A stretch of 64,000 nt of DNA from Ascaphus truei (lineage: Eukaryota; Chordata; Amphibia; Anura; Ascaphidae): assembly GCA_036426205.1 (NCBI GenBank), contig CM071574.1, positions 16,844,381-16,908,380 on the forward strand, written 5' to 3'. The stretch's first letter is position 1. Each line of letters begins with the position of its first letter. This document shows positions 35,529-45,662 of the stretch, piece after piece. Position numbers and translations under genes: made by a program. The notes beneath the pieces were generated by a model. The model did no database searches. It had not been told where the DNA came from and saw only the letters and a list, made by a program, of their open reading frames with translations.

Positions 35529-36355
35529 GCAGGAAATGAAACACAAAAGCGCACCAAGGGTCAAGATTTAATAAAAACAAATTGATAATAACAATAAAAA
35601 CTTACATATAAGGGTAAGTATGTCCAGTAGAGCAGTGCAGAGGCAACAGTCCTGGTGGTGTCCTGGGCACAGAGAGATGGTGCTGAGGCTTACGAGATAG
35701 ATCCGCGCGCTGGGGCTGCCTGGCTCGGCACCACGTTGTTCTTCCTTCCGGGTTGCGGCTTCTCGCAGGACCCGTGGATAGTAGCCCGCCTAAACGCCGG
35801 TTTCCCAGAGAAACTTCTCTGGCGTGCCGAAGGTCTCTAGTTGTTAGTGGGACTGCTGAGACTTGGTACACCAGTGGGCTGATTTCCAATAACACTGTAG
35901 GGCTTTCGCAACGCGTTTCACACGGTGTTGTGCTTCATCAAAGCGAAGCACAACACCGTGTGAAACGCGTTGCGAAAGCCCTACAGTGTTATTGGAAATC
36001 AGCCCACTGGTGTACCAAGCCTCAGCAGTCCCACTAACAACTAGAGACTCTTCGGCACGCCGGAGGAAGTTTCTCTGGGAAACCGGCGTTTGAGGCGGGC
36101 TACTATCCACGGGTCCTGCGAGAAGCCGCAACCCGGAAGGAAGAACAACGTGGTGCCGAGCCAGGCAGCCCCAGCGCGCGGATCTATCTCGTAAGCCTCA
36201 GCACCATCTCTCTGTGCCCAGTACACCACCAGGACTGTTGCCTCTGCACTGCTCTACTGGACATACTTACCCTTATATGTAAGTTTTTATTGTTATTATC
36301 ACTTTGTTTTTATTAAATCTTGACCCTTGGTGCGCTTTTGTGTTTCATTTCCTGC
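35529..36355. mobile_element. Large palindromic foldback element (copy D)
   Basis: Two arms of about 410 bp, nearly perfect inverted repeats meeting at about 35,942. 'gcaggaaatgaaacacaaaa' at the left edge faces 'tttgtgtttcatttcctgc' at the right edge. Inner parts include 'caacgcgtttcacacggtgt' and its mirror 'acaccgtgtgaaacgcgttg'. The open frames on opposite strands (35,753-36,037 and 35,844-36,131) are mirror images of each other and not genes. It looks like a head-to-head dimer of a short element. Confidence 0.85.
35902..35966 (-). ncRNA. Hammerhead-like cores facing each other at foldback centre
   Basis: On the minus strand: 'ttgatga' (C3 changed to U), an extra A, GCAC facing GTGT, then GAA-ACGCGT-U. 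GCUUU and AAAGC on either side could pair as a closing stem, though with three unpaired bases on one side. The plus-strand mate (35,945-35,971) has lost the CTGAT part. The arrangement recalls minimal hammerheads with a two-base-pair stem III, but is degenerate. Confidence 0.3.
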
Positions 36356-36593
36356 AGTTATAGAAGCAATTTGGAGAAAAAAAAACACAGAGCAAAGCCC
36401 CTGATACAGTACATTGAGAGAGGGAGCACAGTGTTAGAGCACCAATCCCCCCATTTATTTTTTAACAGAATTAGAACCAGGATTTCTCAGGAACTCAGCT
36501 GCACTTTTCCTAGCATGGGATATCCCCCAGTCCCTGAGATATTTATCTTGTATGTGCCGGCAGAATTAAAGTCAAATAAAAGATGCCGGGTTT

Positions 36594-36638
36594 GGCCCAT
36601 AGGAAGCTGCCTGATGACATGGCAGCTTCCTATTGGCC
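36594..36638. repeat. Short hairpin, 18-bp stem
   Basis: 'ggcccataggaagctgcc' faces 'ggcagcttcctattggcc' with a 9-base loop. One unpaired position lies in the stem. It sits 240 bp right of the foldback element. Confidence 0.75.
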
Positions 36639-37359
36639 TGTGAGGCTTTTATAGCAGTCATATTGATTTCCAAAACAGACCAGAAACACCTACACATCAC
36701 ATCGTAAATATCTATCTATATATATATATATATATAAAAAAAAAATAGAAAGATAAAAAAAATTAATTGGGGAGCTGCCTAGATACAATAGGTATCATGT
36801 GTTGAATGAAGTGTGGCAGGCACTCCATAATGTTAAATATTCAGATTGTATTGGATATCGGACAAACGCTACTACCACTAATGACACAGAGAAGGTATGA
36901 TGTAGCCCTTATCCGACAGTTAGCTACGCTCTCTGATACATTTAGCAACAACTCTGATCCTGTATCCTATGAACGATGCTGTTAAACCCCTGATGCCTTC
37001 ATAAGGGGTCTGGTTATCTCAATCCAGAGAGGTGGGTGTTGCCTCCAGGAACTGCACATATTATGTAATACACGACACTATTACTCCTTTCGATATGGTG
37101 GTGAGATGTTACTTCTGGCAGGAGCTATATGTTATGACATGACGCAACCATCATCTCGTTCTCCAGTGCCACTGATGTTACCTACAGGATGGCCATCTTT
37201 ATTGCTTCCATGGTGAAATTATTGACCCTAGCCTTTGAACTGGATATACGTTCTACACCAGTCGATCCACCTATGTGCACCATTAGGTACCCCTATTGCT
37301 CAGACATGGATATTCCTATTTACCTTACACCCTGCATTACCGATATTTAATTATTTATA
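36639..37359. other. Spacer; end of duplicated block near 37,200
   Basis: A short (TA)n run lies at about 36,716. Similarity with block C ends at about 37,197. No gene seen. Confidence 0.5.
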
Positions 37360-37445
37360 AAAATGTTTTAACGGGAAGTAATACATTGAGAGTTACCTCT
37401 CGTTTTCAAGTATGTCCTGGGCACAGAGTTATAAAAATACATGGT
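37360..37445. repeat. Dispersed repeat fragment
   Basis: 'taatacattgagagttacct' followed by 'ctcgttttcaagtatgtcct' recurs at 52,612-52,651. A shorter piece 'aataatacattgagag' lies at 45,077. It is a common short interspersed sequence of unknown class. Confidence 0.6.
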
Positions 37446-37728
37446 TATAACAGGGTTAAACAGTCAATTCACAGACATTTCATGGATAGATAGAGTTGGA
37501 AAAATGGGTACAGGGGATAAAGGGCTTGTGATTTTCCGATTGAAATAGAGCAGCTTTAACATCACTTTAACATCACTAAACAGCAGCAAACGGCTCACAC
37601 CCTTTGGCTGCGACAAAGGCTATCCGCCTTTGGGGCAACACAGATGTACTCTGGGGTGGTGGATATTGCAGCCATCATTATGTAGACGTTTATTACCCCT
37701 TATTTGTTAATGTGTTTAGCTTTATTGG
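37446..37728. other. Spacer
   Basis: No feature seen. Confidence 0.5.
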
Positions 37729-39072
37729 TGTAACGGGTGTTCCCCATACCCCAATCGCAGACAGAGTGCATGTGAGGGGGAACCTATGTGTTACCAGGTG
37801 TGGTGCGTATACCTGCAGGTTCACAAGAGGCCTGAGCCTCCGCTTGCTGGGAACCTGGGGTGAATCCTCTGGAACAATCTGTTTTACAGCGCCTCCACCT
37901 GTGTAGTATTCTAGGAGTGTAGAAAGTTGCCTATACAGGACCCACATACACAATAAGTACATACACCGAAGTATATATATGAACAGTTTACTGTATATGC
38001 AACATAACCATAGCATCACAGATAACGTAATATATGTATCCCCTTTCTCACTAGGAGTACCACTGGCCAACGCATCATGCAGGACGCAACCATCCACCGT
38101 GTCCAATGTCCCACAACCATACAGTGCCCACAATAATTGGGTGCTCGGCACCAGCGTCCCAGTGTCCTGGACCCCCACCCAGATGTGTGGCAGCGCTGCT
38201 CACGTGTGTATAGTATATAGAGGTGTATTGTTGGTGCACTTATGAAGGTACCTGCCGGGTGCTCCTGCACCCGGGCCTGCAGACAACTTCGAAAAGGATC
38301 CACCGCTCAGCGATCCCGTCTGCGATATCCTGCCTTTCCTAGCACGAGGATCCGTCAGGGGCGATCCCACCCTGGAGATAGTCCTGCTCTCTCTGTAGAG
38401 TAGGCTTGAGCCCAAGCCTCTTCGCGGGAAGCGCAGCGTCCGCTGTGTCCCTAACTGACAATATCACTAATGGGGCAAGGTCCCTAACCTATGGCCAGTC
38501 CCTGTAGAACAACAAACTGTAATGTGGCTCAGGACCTGACTGGGGCCTAGGGGGCTGCTGGCCTACTGCAGTGGGTCACAGACCCCTGCACTAACCTCCT
38601 ACCCCTAGCTCTTCCTGGTCCTGACTGCTAGCAGGGGCTCAGCACGCGAAAATGTATCTATCCCTCAGAGCAGGGAGATAGTGCAGCCCTATTGGCTCCC
38701 CGGCGTCATGTGGGGCGCTCCTGAGGCTCATGGGACTTGTAGTCCTGTCCAAGAGCCTTCCCTGGTAGGCTAGTGCTTCGCGGGCTGTACTCACGCATGC
38801 GCAACTTGTAAGGGCCGCCGGAGCTCCAACTGCACATGCGCGACTTCGCGCAAGATGGCGGCGCCCTGCACTGGAGCCGCCGGGAGTCTCCGGCAATGCG
38901 CACGCCTTGCGCAACCACCGGCTGTCCTCCCGTACCTCCAACAACCGCCTCACGCACACCGGAGGCACGCACATGCTCCCACACCTCCCCCCAACCGGTT
39001 GCTCTACTCCCGACCACCGCGGTGAGTACCTGGAGAGGGGAGTTCCGACACGCAGAGGGGGACTTGGCTACA
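37729..39072 (+). mobile_element. Solo LTR of the GC-rich family
   Basis: 1,344 bp from TGTAACGGGT to CTTGGCTACA, with no internal region on either side, so a solo LTR left by recombination between two LTRs. It matches 58,941-61,146 at 'gtggtgcgtatacctgcagg', 'gcctgagcctccgctt', 'ggtgaatcctctggaac' and 'cagcgcctccacc'. The flanking TTGG (37,725) and TCGG (39,073) may be a mutated 4-bp target duplication. A consensus-like splice donor 'cggtgagtac' follows the promoter motifs at 39,020, but it is not kept in the other LTRs. Confidence 0.85.
38794..38862 (+). promoter_or_regulatory. Two NRF1-like motifs and a YY1-like motif in solo LTR
   Basis: CGCATGCGC at 38,794-38,802, 'gcacatgcgcg' at 38,832 and 'caagatggcggc' at 38,851-38,862. 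AAGATGGCGGC is a textbook YY1 core. Order and distance to the LTR 3' end (about 210 bp) agree with the other family members. Confidence 0.7.
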
Positions 39073-39690
39073 TCGGTAATTGATTACAGTTGTTCCATTT
39101 CCTCGTATGTTACTACTGTTTTACATTTGCTTCGTTATATTTTAGTGCTTTTGTATTATGTTGCCATTTTTATTTTCTTGCTGATCTTCCAATTCTTGTG
39201 CTGCCAGTAAGTGGTGACACAGGATGCCATTTTTTATCTGTTTTGTATATGCTCATTTTCTATTATTTAGTTTTTTTTCACAGGTATCACTGTCTATTAT
39301 GTCATCTGCTAATTTGCACAATTTGTATGCCACTAGCAGACAGGGGAAGGGTTTAAATGGGTTGCTTCACTGTTATCCTGGTGTACAATATACTGTGTAT
39401 TGTTTATAGTCATTTTAGTTAATATTAATGTACAGTATGCCATTATAATATTTTATTAACTGTATGTTTTGTTTATAGTGGGCAAAAGTCCTATTAGCCA
39501 TCTTTGGTTATTAGCTGTATTGGCCAATACTAAAGAGGGGGGGGGGTGTGTGGGTGTCAGGTGTTTGCCGTAGGTGTCCGGGAAGTGTAGCCCCCCAGGG
39601 GGAAATGGTGATAGTGCTTAAACCCTTGCTTGCCTTAGCGGCTAGTAAAGGGTTCTATCCTATCTCCTATGATGTGCGCAGTGTACATGC
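39073..39690 (+). mobile_element. DNA-transposon fragment, left of L2
   Basis: 'tgggcaaaagtcctattagc' near 39,480 and 'ccttagcggctagtaaaggg' near 39,633 resemble parts of the 47,664-49,985 element. The rest is AT-rich and unassigned. Confidence 0.45.
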
Positions 39691-40771
39691 GGTTGACTAG
39701 GTGACATAATCATACAGCATGGTCTGGGTTATCACTGCTATGCAGATGACACTCAATGCTACTTGTCCTTTGCACCAGGTACTAAGGATCCATTATCAGA
39801 CTTCAATAGATCCTGAGCTCCTAGAGTGGATCAGTGCCAGTTGATTGAGGTTAAATCCTAATCAGACAGAAGTGCTTGTGGTGGATGCTCACCATCGGAA
39901 GACAGCAAGACTGCAGCTAGGTCAACCAACTGGCCTTAAACTTGGGGTTTCCCAGTTGCTAAACTCTGTTCATGTGCAGAATATTGGTGTTGCCCTTGAC
40001 TGTGACTTGACCCTTAAACATCAGGTGTCAGCCATGATCAAATCTTCATTCTTCTACCTATAGAACATAGCCAGCATTAAGCACTTGATCCACCCAGAGG
40101 ATCTTACTACGCTTGTCCATACCTTTGTGTCCTCGCGCCTGGACTACTGCAATGCACTCTGCCTGGGTCTGCCGGGAAAAAGAGCTGCGCCGCCAGCAGC
40201 TGGTGCAGAATGCTGCGGCCAGGTTGTTAACTAACCAGACTGGTTCTTGCCACATAACACTGTTCTCCATTCGCTGCACTGGCTGCCTGTAAAATGACAA
40301 ATGTATTTCAAGATTGGCTTGCTGACTTTCAAAGCACTACATGACCAGGGTCCCAGCTATCTGCAGGAGCTTCTATTTCCCTACACTCCCATTCGCTCAC
40401 TACGACCTGAAGATGGAAGACTCTGAACAATTCCCAGAATCTCCTTGACTTCCTTTGGAACCCGAGCTTTTAGCCACGATGCTCCCACTCTGTGGAACAG
40501 TCTGCCTCGTACAGTTTGAGAGGCCCTGTCTCTAGAAATCTATAAAAACAAGCTCAAGACCTACCTGTTGACCCAGTAATTTAATTAATGAACCACAACC
40601 TGTCCCACTTTTAATTGCTACAGTACTATCCCATCCTGTATTATATCTTTCCTTGTGTTTGGTCGATTTTATAACCTTAAATGGTTTCTTCTTTTTCCCT
40701 TTTTGTAATTGTGAAGCGCCTGAGTCCCATTGGGAGAAAAGTGCTCTATAAATAACGTTATTATTATTATT
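39691..40771 (+). pseudogene. L2 (LINE-2) reverse transcriptase remnant with 3' tail
   Basis: Shifting frames give 'YADDTQ' (39,739-39,756), 'RLNPNQTEVLVVD' (39,848), 'NIGVALDCDLTLKHQVSAMI' (39,981), 'TFVSSRLDYCNALCLGLP' (40,123), 'LVQNAAARLLT' (40,200), 'HSLHWLPV' (40,270) and 'RAFSHDAPTLWNSLP'. The end has the L2 3' signature 'gtgaagcgcctgagtcccat' and '(ata)aataacgttattatt'. Motif order and tail are characteristic of L2. Stops and frameshifts show it is inactive, and the 5' part is missing. Confidence 0.9.
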
Positions 40772-40984
40772 AAAGCACTGCCATTGCTTTACTAGCCCCA
40801 TAGCTAATAAAAGGGAGATGAGGAGGTGGGGGGGGGGGGGGCAGGAGGGGGGTGGGAAAGAGAGTAGGTAGTGTAGTGTTAGAAAAAATTAACACCATAG
40901 GTGCCTGTGATATATATTGGTGGCAAAGGAGTTAATGTGTGTTCTGCCATAAAGTTTGTAATAATTCATATATATACAGTACAT
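40772..40984 (+). mobile_element. DNA-transposon fragment, right of L2
   Basis: 'ttactagccccatagctaat' and the G-rich stretch that follows resemble the region interrupted by the L2, suggesting the L2 inserted into an older transposon. A run of about 14 G lies at 40,829. Confidence 0.4.
40826..40860 (+). repeat. G-rich tract, possible G-quadruplex
   Basis: 'ggtgggggggggggg', 'ggagggggggtggg' in close succession. Four or more runs of at least three G could fold into a quadruplex; this is inference from base order only. Confidence 0.5.
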
Positions 40985-42040
40985 ACATACTTACATAATA
41001 TCTTTGCTGATGATACTAAATTGTGTAAGGCAATAGAATCAGAGCAGGATGTAATTTCTCTTCAGAAGGACTTGGGAAGACTGGAAACGTGGGCAGGTAA
41101 ATGGCAAATGAGGTTTAATACAGATAAATGTAAGGTTATGCATTTGGGATGCAAGAATAAAAAGGCGACTTACAAATTAAATGGAGATATATTGGGGGAA
41201 TCCTTGATGGAGAAGGATTTAGGAGTGCTTGTAGACAGCAGGCTTAGCAATAGTGCCCAATGTCATGCAGTAGCTGCAAAGGCAAACAAGATCTTATCTT
41301 GCATCAAACGGGCAATGGATGGAAGGGAAGTAAACATAATTATGCCCCTTTACAAAGCATTAGTAAGACCACACCTTGAATATGGAGTACAATTTTGGGC
41401 ACCAATCCTAAGAAAAGACATTATGGAACTAGAGAGAGTGCAGAGAAGAGCCACCAAATTAATAAAGGGGATGGACATTCTAACTTATGAGAAGAGGCTA
41501 GCTAAATTAGATTTATTTACATTAGAAAAGAGGCGTCTAAGAGCGGATATGATAACTATATACAAATATATTCAGGGACAATACAAGGAGCTTTCAAAAG
41601 AACTATTCATCCCACGGGCAGTACAAAGGACTCGGGCCATCCCTTAAGGTTGGAGGAAAGGAAATTTCACCAGCAACAAAGGAAAGGGTTCTTTACAGTA
41701 AGGGCAGTTAAAATGTGGAATTCATTACCCATGGAGACTGTGATGATACAATAGATTTGTTCAAAAAAAGGTTGGACATCTTTTTAGATGGGAAAGGTAT
41801 ACAGGGATATACCAAATAAGTATACATGGGAAGGATGTTGATCCAGGGATTAATCCGATTGCCAATTCTTGGAGTCAGGAAGGAATTAATTTTTCCCCTT
41901 AATGGGGTTTTTTGTTTGCCTTCCTCTGGATCAATAAGTAAGTATAGATATAGAATAAAGTATCTGTTGTCTAAATTTAGCATAGGTTGAACTTGATGGA
42001 CGTACGTCTTTTTTCAACCTCATCTATTATGTAACTATGA
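40985..42040 (+). pseudogene. CR1-like LINE: reverse transcriptase C-terminal part and 3' end
   Basis: The longest LINE frame in the window (to 41,644) starts its homology at 'FADDTKLCKAIES' (41,003). It continues with 'WQMRFNTDKCKVMHLG', 'KDLGVLVDSRLSNSAQCHA', 'MPLYKALVRPHLEYGVQFW' and 'RVQRRATKLIKG'. After one frameshift near 41,644 the protein goes on with 'KGFFTVRAVKMWNSLP'. The tail 'ggttgaacttgatggacgta' and 'caacctcatctattatgtaa' is the familiar 3' end of vertebrate CR1-type LINEs. About 30 codons before FADD are unrelated. It is 5'-truncated and relatively young, as the frame is nearly clean. Confidence 0.85.
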
Positions 42041-42189
42041 AATAACCCTATGATAGAAGTGTAAGATTTCCTTCCCCTGGTGCATCGCTTGTAGTAATAA
42101 ACTCCTTTGTATCTAGGCGTTAATTACCACATCACTATTTGTATATTAGGTACATTTTTACTGCACTGTGGATAACTTGAAGGTCATAA

Positions 42190-42584
42190 CTAGAGATGGA
42201 CACATTTTTTCCTGCGGATTGACTGGTTCCTTTATGCCGCAGATTTATGCGGGTCAGTTTCAGAAAGTGAAATCCACCGTTTTTTTCACTGACAATTGAT
42301 AAAAATCCACACTCGGATTAAATCCATGGGGGAGGGGTAAAAGAGAGAGAGAGTGAGATTTTATTAATCCGCCATGCGGATTTCAGATTCAATATGGAAC
42401 CTGCGGTTCTTAAAAATCCACCCAGAATGTATCCAATGATGGCGGATTAGGATTCATCTGTGTTTTTAGTACCCAGTCCGAAGTGAATTTTGGATGGTGG
42501 TGGTGGTGGGGTGCTAGGGGGGGGGATCAAATTTGGTTTAAAAAATCTGGGAAAGGGTTTTGGACCAGTTCACCAATCTCTAGC
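42190..42584. mobile_element. MITE with 'CTAGAGATGG' ends
   Basis: Left end 'ctagagatggacac' and right end 'tcaccaatctctag' are inverted. The interior carries repeated 'gcggatt' words in both orientations. Related terminal sequence ('cacccatctcta') lies at 29,180. No clear target duplication or coding frame. Confidence 0.6.
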
Positions 42585-43440
42585 CGTAATATTGTGGTAA
42601 AAGCACCCACTATTTTTTTTTTTTTACTGGGTGCGATATGAACTCTTGTTTAACAGAGTTTCATGACACCTGGCCATAGATCCCTGCAATACTTGGGTGC
42701 ATCTACAGTGACCTCACAGTACAAACTGCACAAGGAAACATCATAAAACGAGTAATCACATGAATTTCTACATTATGTACATTCATACAAATATTCTGCT
42801 TTTGACCTAAAAATATCACTATCAGGAATAAAGATAACTGACCAACATTCCACTATACATATTTATGATGTTGGGATTTGGGAATGGTGGGAGTCAAAGT
42901 GCTCTGATGTATGTGTTTGCAATAAGAATTATACTCCCTGAAACACTCCAGCAAATGGGTTAAATAGTGAGCATCTCGGCTTACAGAAATAGGTACAGAT
43001 TTTGCCTTATTTACAATGCTCTGAATAATTTTCCACATAAAGCAGGACTTCTTGGAACCCTATTATCACGAGTTTTCCATTTTTCACAAGATTTATTTAG
43101 TCATACTTTACCACATTGCAATTAGCACTCTGCACATCACGGATGACATTCTAATTTGCAAGCTCTCAGTCAGGCATAGTTTCTGCAGAAGTATAAATAC
43201 ACAATTTGAAGTACAGTATGTTTCATGTTCCATTTCTAATTTTTTTTTTAAAAGGACCGAAGAAAGTCATCATTGTTTGGTTTCTTATGAGGCAAGGTAC
43301 ATAATTATTATACCTGTGCCATGTGAAACAAATACACATTACGTCTATAATTTTTAATTGCTTTTGTGGCACACCAGTATAAGGAAATGATGGGTGCTCC
43401 AACAGTCCTGGAATATTATATGTATTCATCAATGATGGGA
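42585..43440. other. AT-rich spacer
   Basis: No gene seen. Short open frames on both strands carry no recognised motif. Confidence 0.5.
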
Positions 43441-43807
43441 AAAAAGTGCAGACTCAGTCGTGGAGTGGGTTAACTACTGGGTGAGTGAATTGAACTGATA
43501 GAAGTATAAATCTTCTGAAGGCAACAGAAAAAATATGTAGAACACACTTCGCTGTACCTCATTGGAAATAAGTATATAATAAAGTCCAGAACTCACCCCA
43601 GAATGTAGTAACATTGATGATCCGTATGAATAAATCTTTGAAGATCTTACCCACTCCTAGAGCCCACTGGATTCCTTGGGGCGTGTCCAGCCGCAGATTT
43701 CAGTTTCAAACCATCCAAAATTGCAAAAGAATGCACAAAGCAGTGCAATGCCAGGGAAAAACAGGTGTATCAAAAAATATAAATGAGTTTATTGTCAATC
43801 AGACATA

Positions 43808-43993
43808 CGGAACTCCTTACCAGGCAGACCATCAGAACCAGGACTACGCAGCAAAGAGGAGACAGCACTCGTAATAAAGTCCAGGTTGACTGTGCCTGTT
43901 CATTCAATACATCTATTTGGACTTTATTACGAGTGCTGTCTCCTCTTTGCTGCGTGGTCCTGGTTCTGGTGGTCTGCCTGGTAAGGAGTTCCG
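43808..43993. repeat. Inverted repeat, 76-bp arms
   Basis: 'cggaactccttaccaggcag' in the left arm faces 'ctgcctggtaaggagttccg' in the right, with a loop of about 34 bp. Only two or three mismatches separate the arms, so they are recent or kept alike. Confidence 0.9.
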
Positions 43994-44307
43994 TTTTTAT
44001 TTATCCTGTTTTATGTGAGTGCCACATGGTTCTTCAAACTATATATATATATATCAACTGAAAATATTACTGTATGTTCATTTGCATGTCTTAGACAGGT
44101 CTGCAACCCTGTCTTTCCCCATTATCGCCCAGCATACAGCACTTCCACTGCAGCAAGGGATTCTGGGAAATGACATGCAAATGAGCACTCAGTGCCACCT
44201 TTTGTCTCAAGCTTGTATTACACAAACAAATCCTCAAGCCAATGCATGCTGTTATAAACACAGCTTTTAGACAGAGGCTGGGATGAGATTCAAAGCCATT
44301 AAACCCA

Positions 44308-44350
44308 CTCACAGACATGTTTCAACCTTGATGGGTATCATCAGTGTGAG
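44308..44350 (-). ncRNA. Hammerhead-ribozyme-like motif 1
   Basis: Read on the minus strand from 44,350: CTCACA (stem I), CTGATGA (core, fits CUGANGA), U, ACC-(loop)-GGU (stem II), U, GAA, ACAUGU (stem III of two pairs, A-U and C-G, with a two-base loop), C (the H17 cleavage position), then TGTGAG, a perfect 6-bp partner of CTCACA. All conserved hammerhead bases are present. The deviation is an extra U (or U-U mismatch) between A9 and stem II. Hammerheads with such a short stem III are known from Penelope-like elements and are thought to work as dimers. Self-cleavage here is a prediction. Confidence 0.55.
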
Positions 44351-45662
44351 GTATATATATATATAGCCTTGTTAGAATGTACAGTTCTTATTTTTTCTTA
44401 AGATGTGTTTACCTTTTCGTATGACTTGTGTATTATTGTCCTGCAAAGCCTGAGGGGGGTTCATTCATCCACACAAGAAAATCGTTGAGAACTCAGTGGG
44501 TGCTTCTTATCTTACAGGTTGTTTACCAGCATCTGAGAACAGAAATAGAATAACATGAGATACATCTTTAAAACAATGAGAAATATTGTACAGGATTGAT
44601 CAGTGAATTCAATCATACTGAGGCAATGCTCAAAATGACTCACAATAAGTTAGAGGCAATAAAATAACTTGCATTTATGAAGATAAGCCAGTAAATAATA
44701 AATCAGTGACACTTGTAAATAAGGAACCATATTGTTTAATACATGACATTTAAATGACTGTACCTCCACTTCTCTACCTAATGATCTTCACACATCTTGA
44801 AATAAATGCTTAGCAAACCCCATAGCGTTGAAAGATGATACATTGCTATTGACATTTCAATCTACGAATGTGAATCCTTGAAGTAATGGTGTGCATAGAT
44901 AAGATGATATACAGACTAGAAGCACGATACCCGCTCTACCTCTAAATAATTAGTGAAAATAGGTAGGTGCACTAAGGGAAAACAATTTGAAGCAGAAAAA
45001 GAGCCCTGTCATATGAGATTCTTCTCTGGTATGGAGTTATTTTAGTTTTTATTTATAAAATGTGTTACCAGGAAGTAATAATACATTGAGAGCTATAGGT
45101 CAGATCCACACCGACTGCTTACGGGAACAAATTTAATTTGTGAGCACTGTTAGAGAGGGTGAGACTATAGTGATTCTCTCAGATTGAGTTCATAGGGATT
45201 TAAGTACTGTATCCTGTTATATCTCCTCCAATTACTCACCAACGTACACACTGCCCCTACCCCCAAGTTACTTTGGTACCTTGCTTACAGCATATGTTAC
45301 TAATTCATCGGGTCAGGTGAGAAGCCCATTGACCAGGTCGAAGACTGCATTGACCCCCTTCTCTCCTGACTGTGTATGTCACTACTGCTTTATACTGTGG
45401 CCTTATTCCACTTAGCAGCAGTTTCACACTGACACATATTTAGTGATACTATCACTGACAGAGTGCACATACATTGTAAATAATTACTTCAGGGAATATG
45501 TACATTTGATCATTCCCGATTTATTTTAATTGAAGAATATATTAAAATGTTTTTTATTGCTGTTTAATTGATCTATTAGTCACTAGTAGGGGACGTATTG
45601 GATCTATCCACATAGCTACACAGGTCCAGGTATACTCATATTGAATGCATATATGTTGCTCA
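44351..45662. other. AT-rich spacer
   Basis: No gene seen. A short piece of dispersed repeat ('accaggaagtaataatacat') lies at about 45,068. Small (TA)n at 44,352. Confidence 0.5.

Larger units (their letters stand above)
43441..44350 (-). mobile_element. Foldback-containing non-autonomous element
   Basis: It contains a 76-bp inverted repeat (43,808-43,883 against 43,918-43,993) and, on the minus strand at its right side, a hammerhead-like motif. The stretch between them ('gcatgtcatttcccagaatc' when read on the minus strand) has the look of a common anuran repeat. Outer limits are approximate, and I see no protein. Confidence 0.45.

Noticed and set aside
35753..36131. Two ~95-codon frames on opposite strands with nearly the same protein
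   Set aside because: They are mirror readings of one palindrome and contain no domain.
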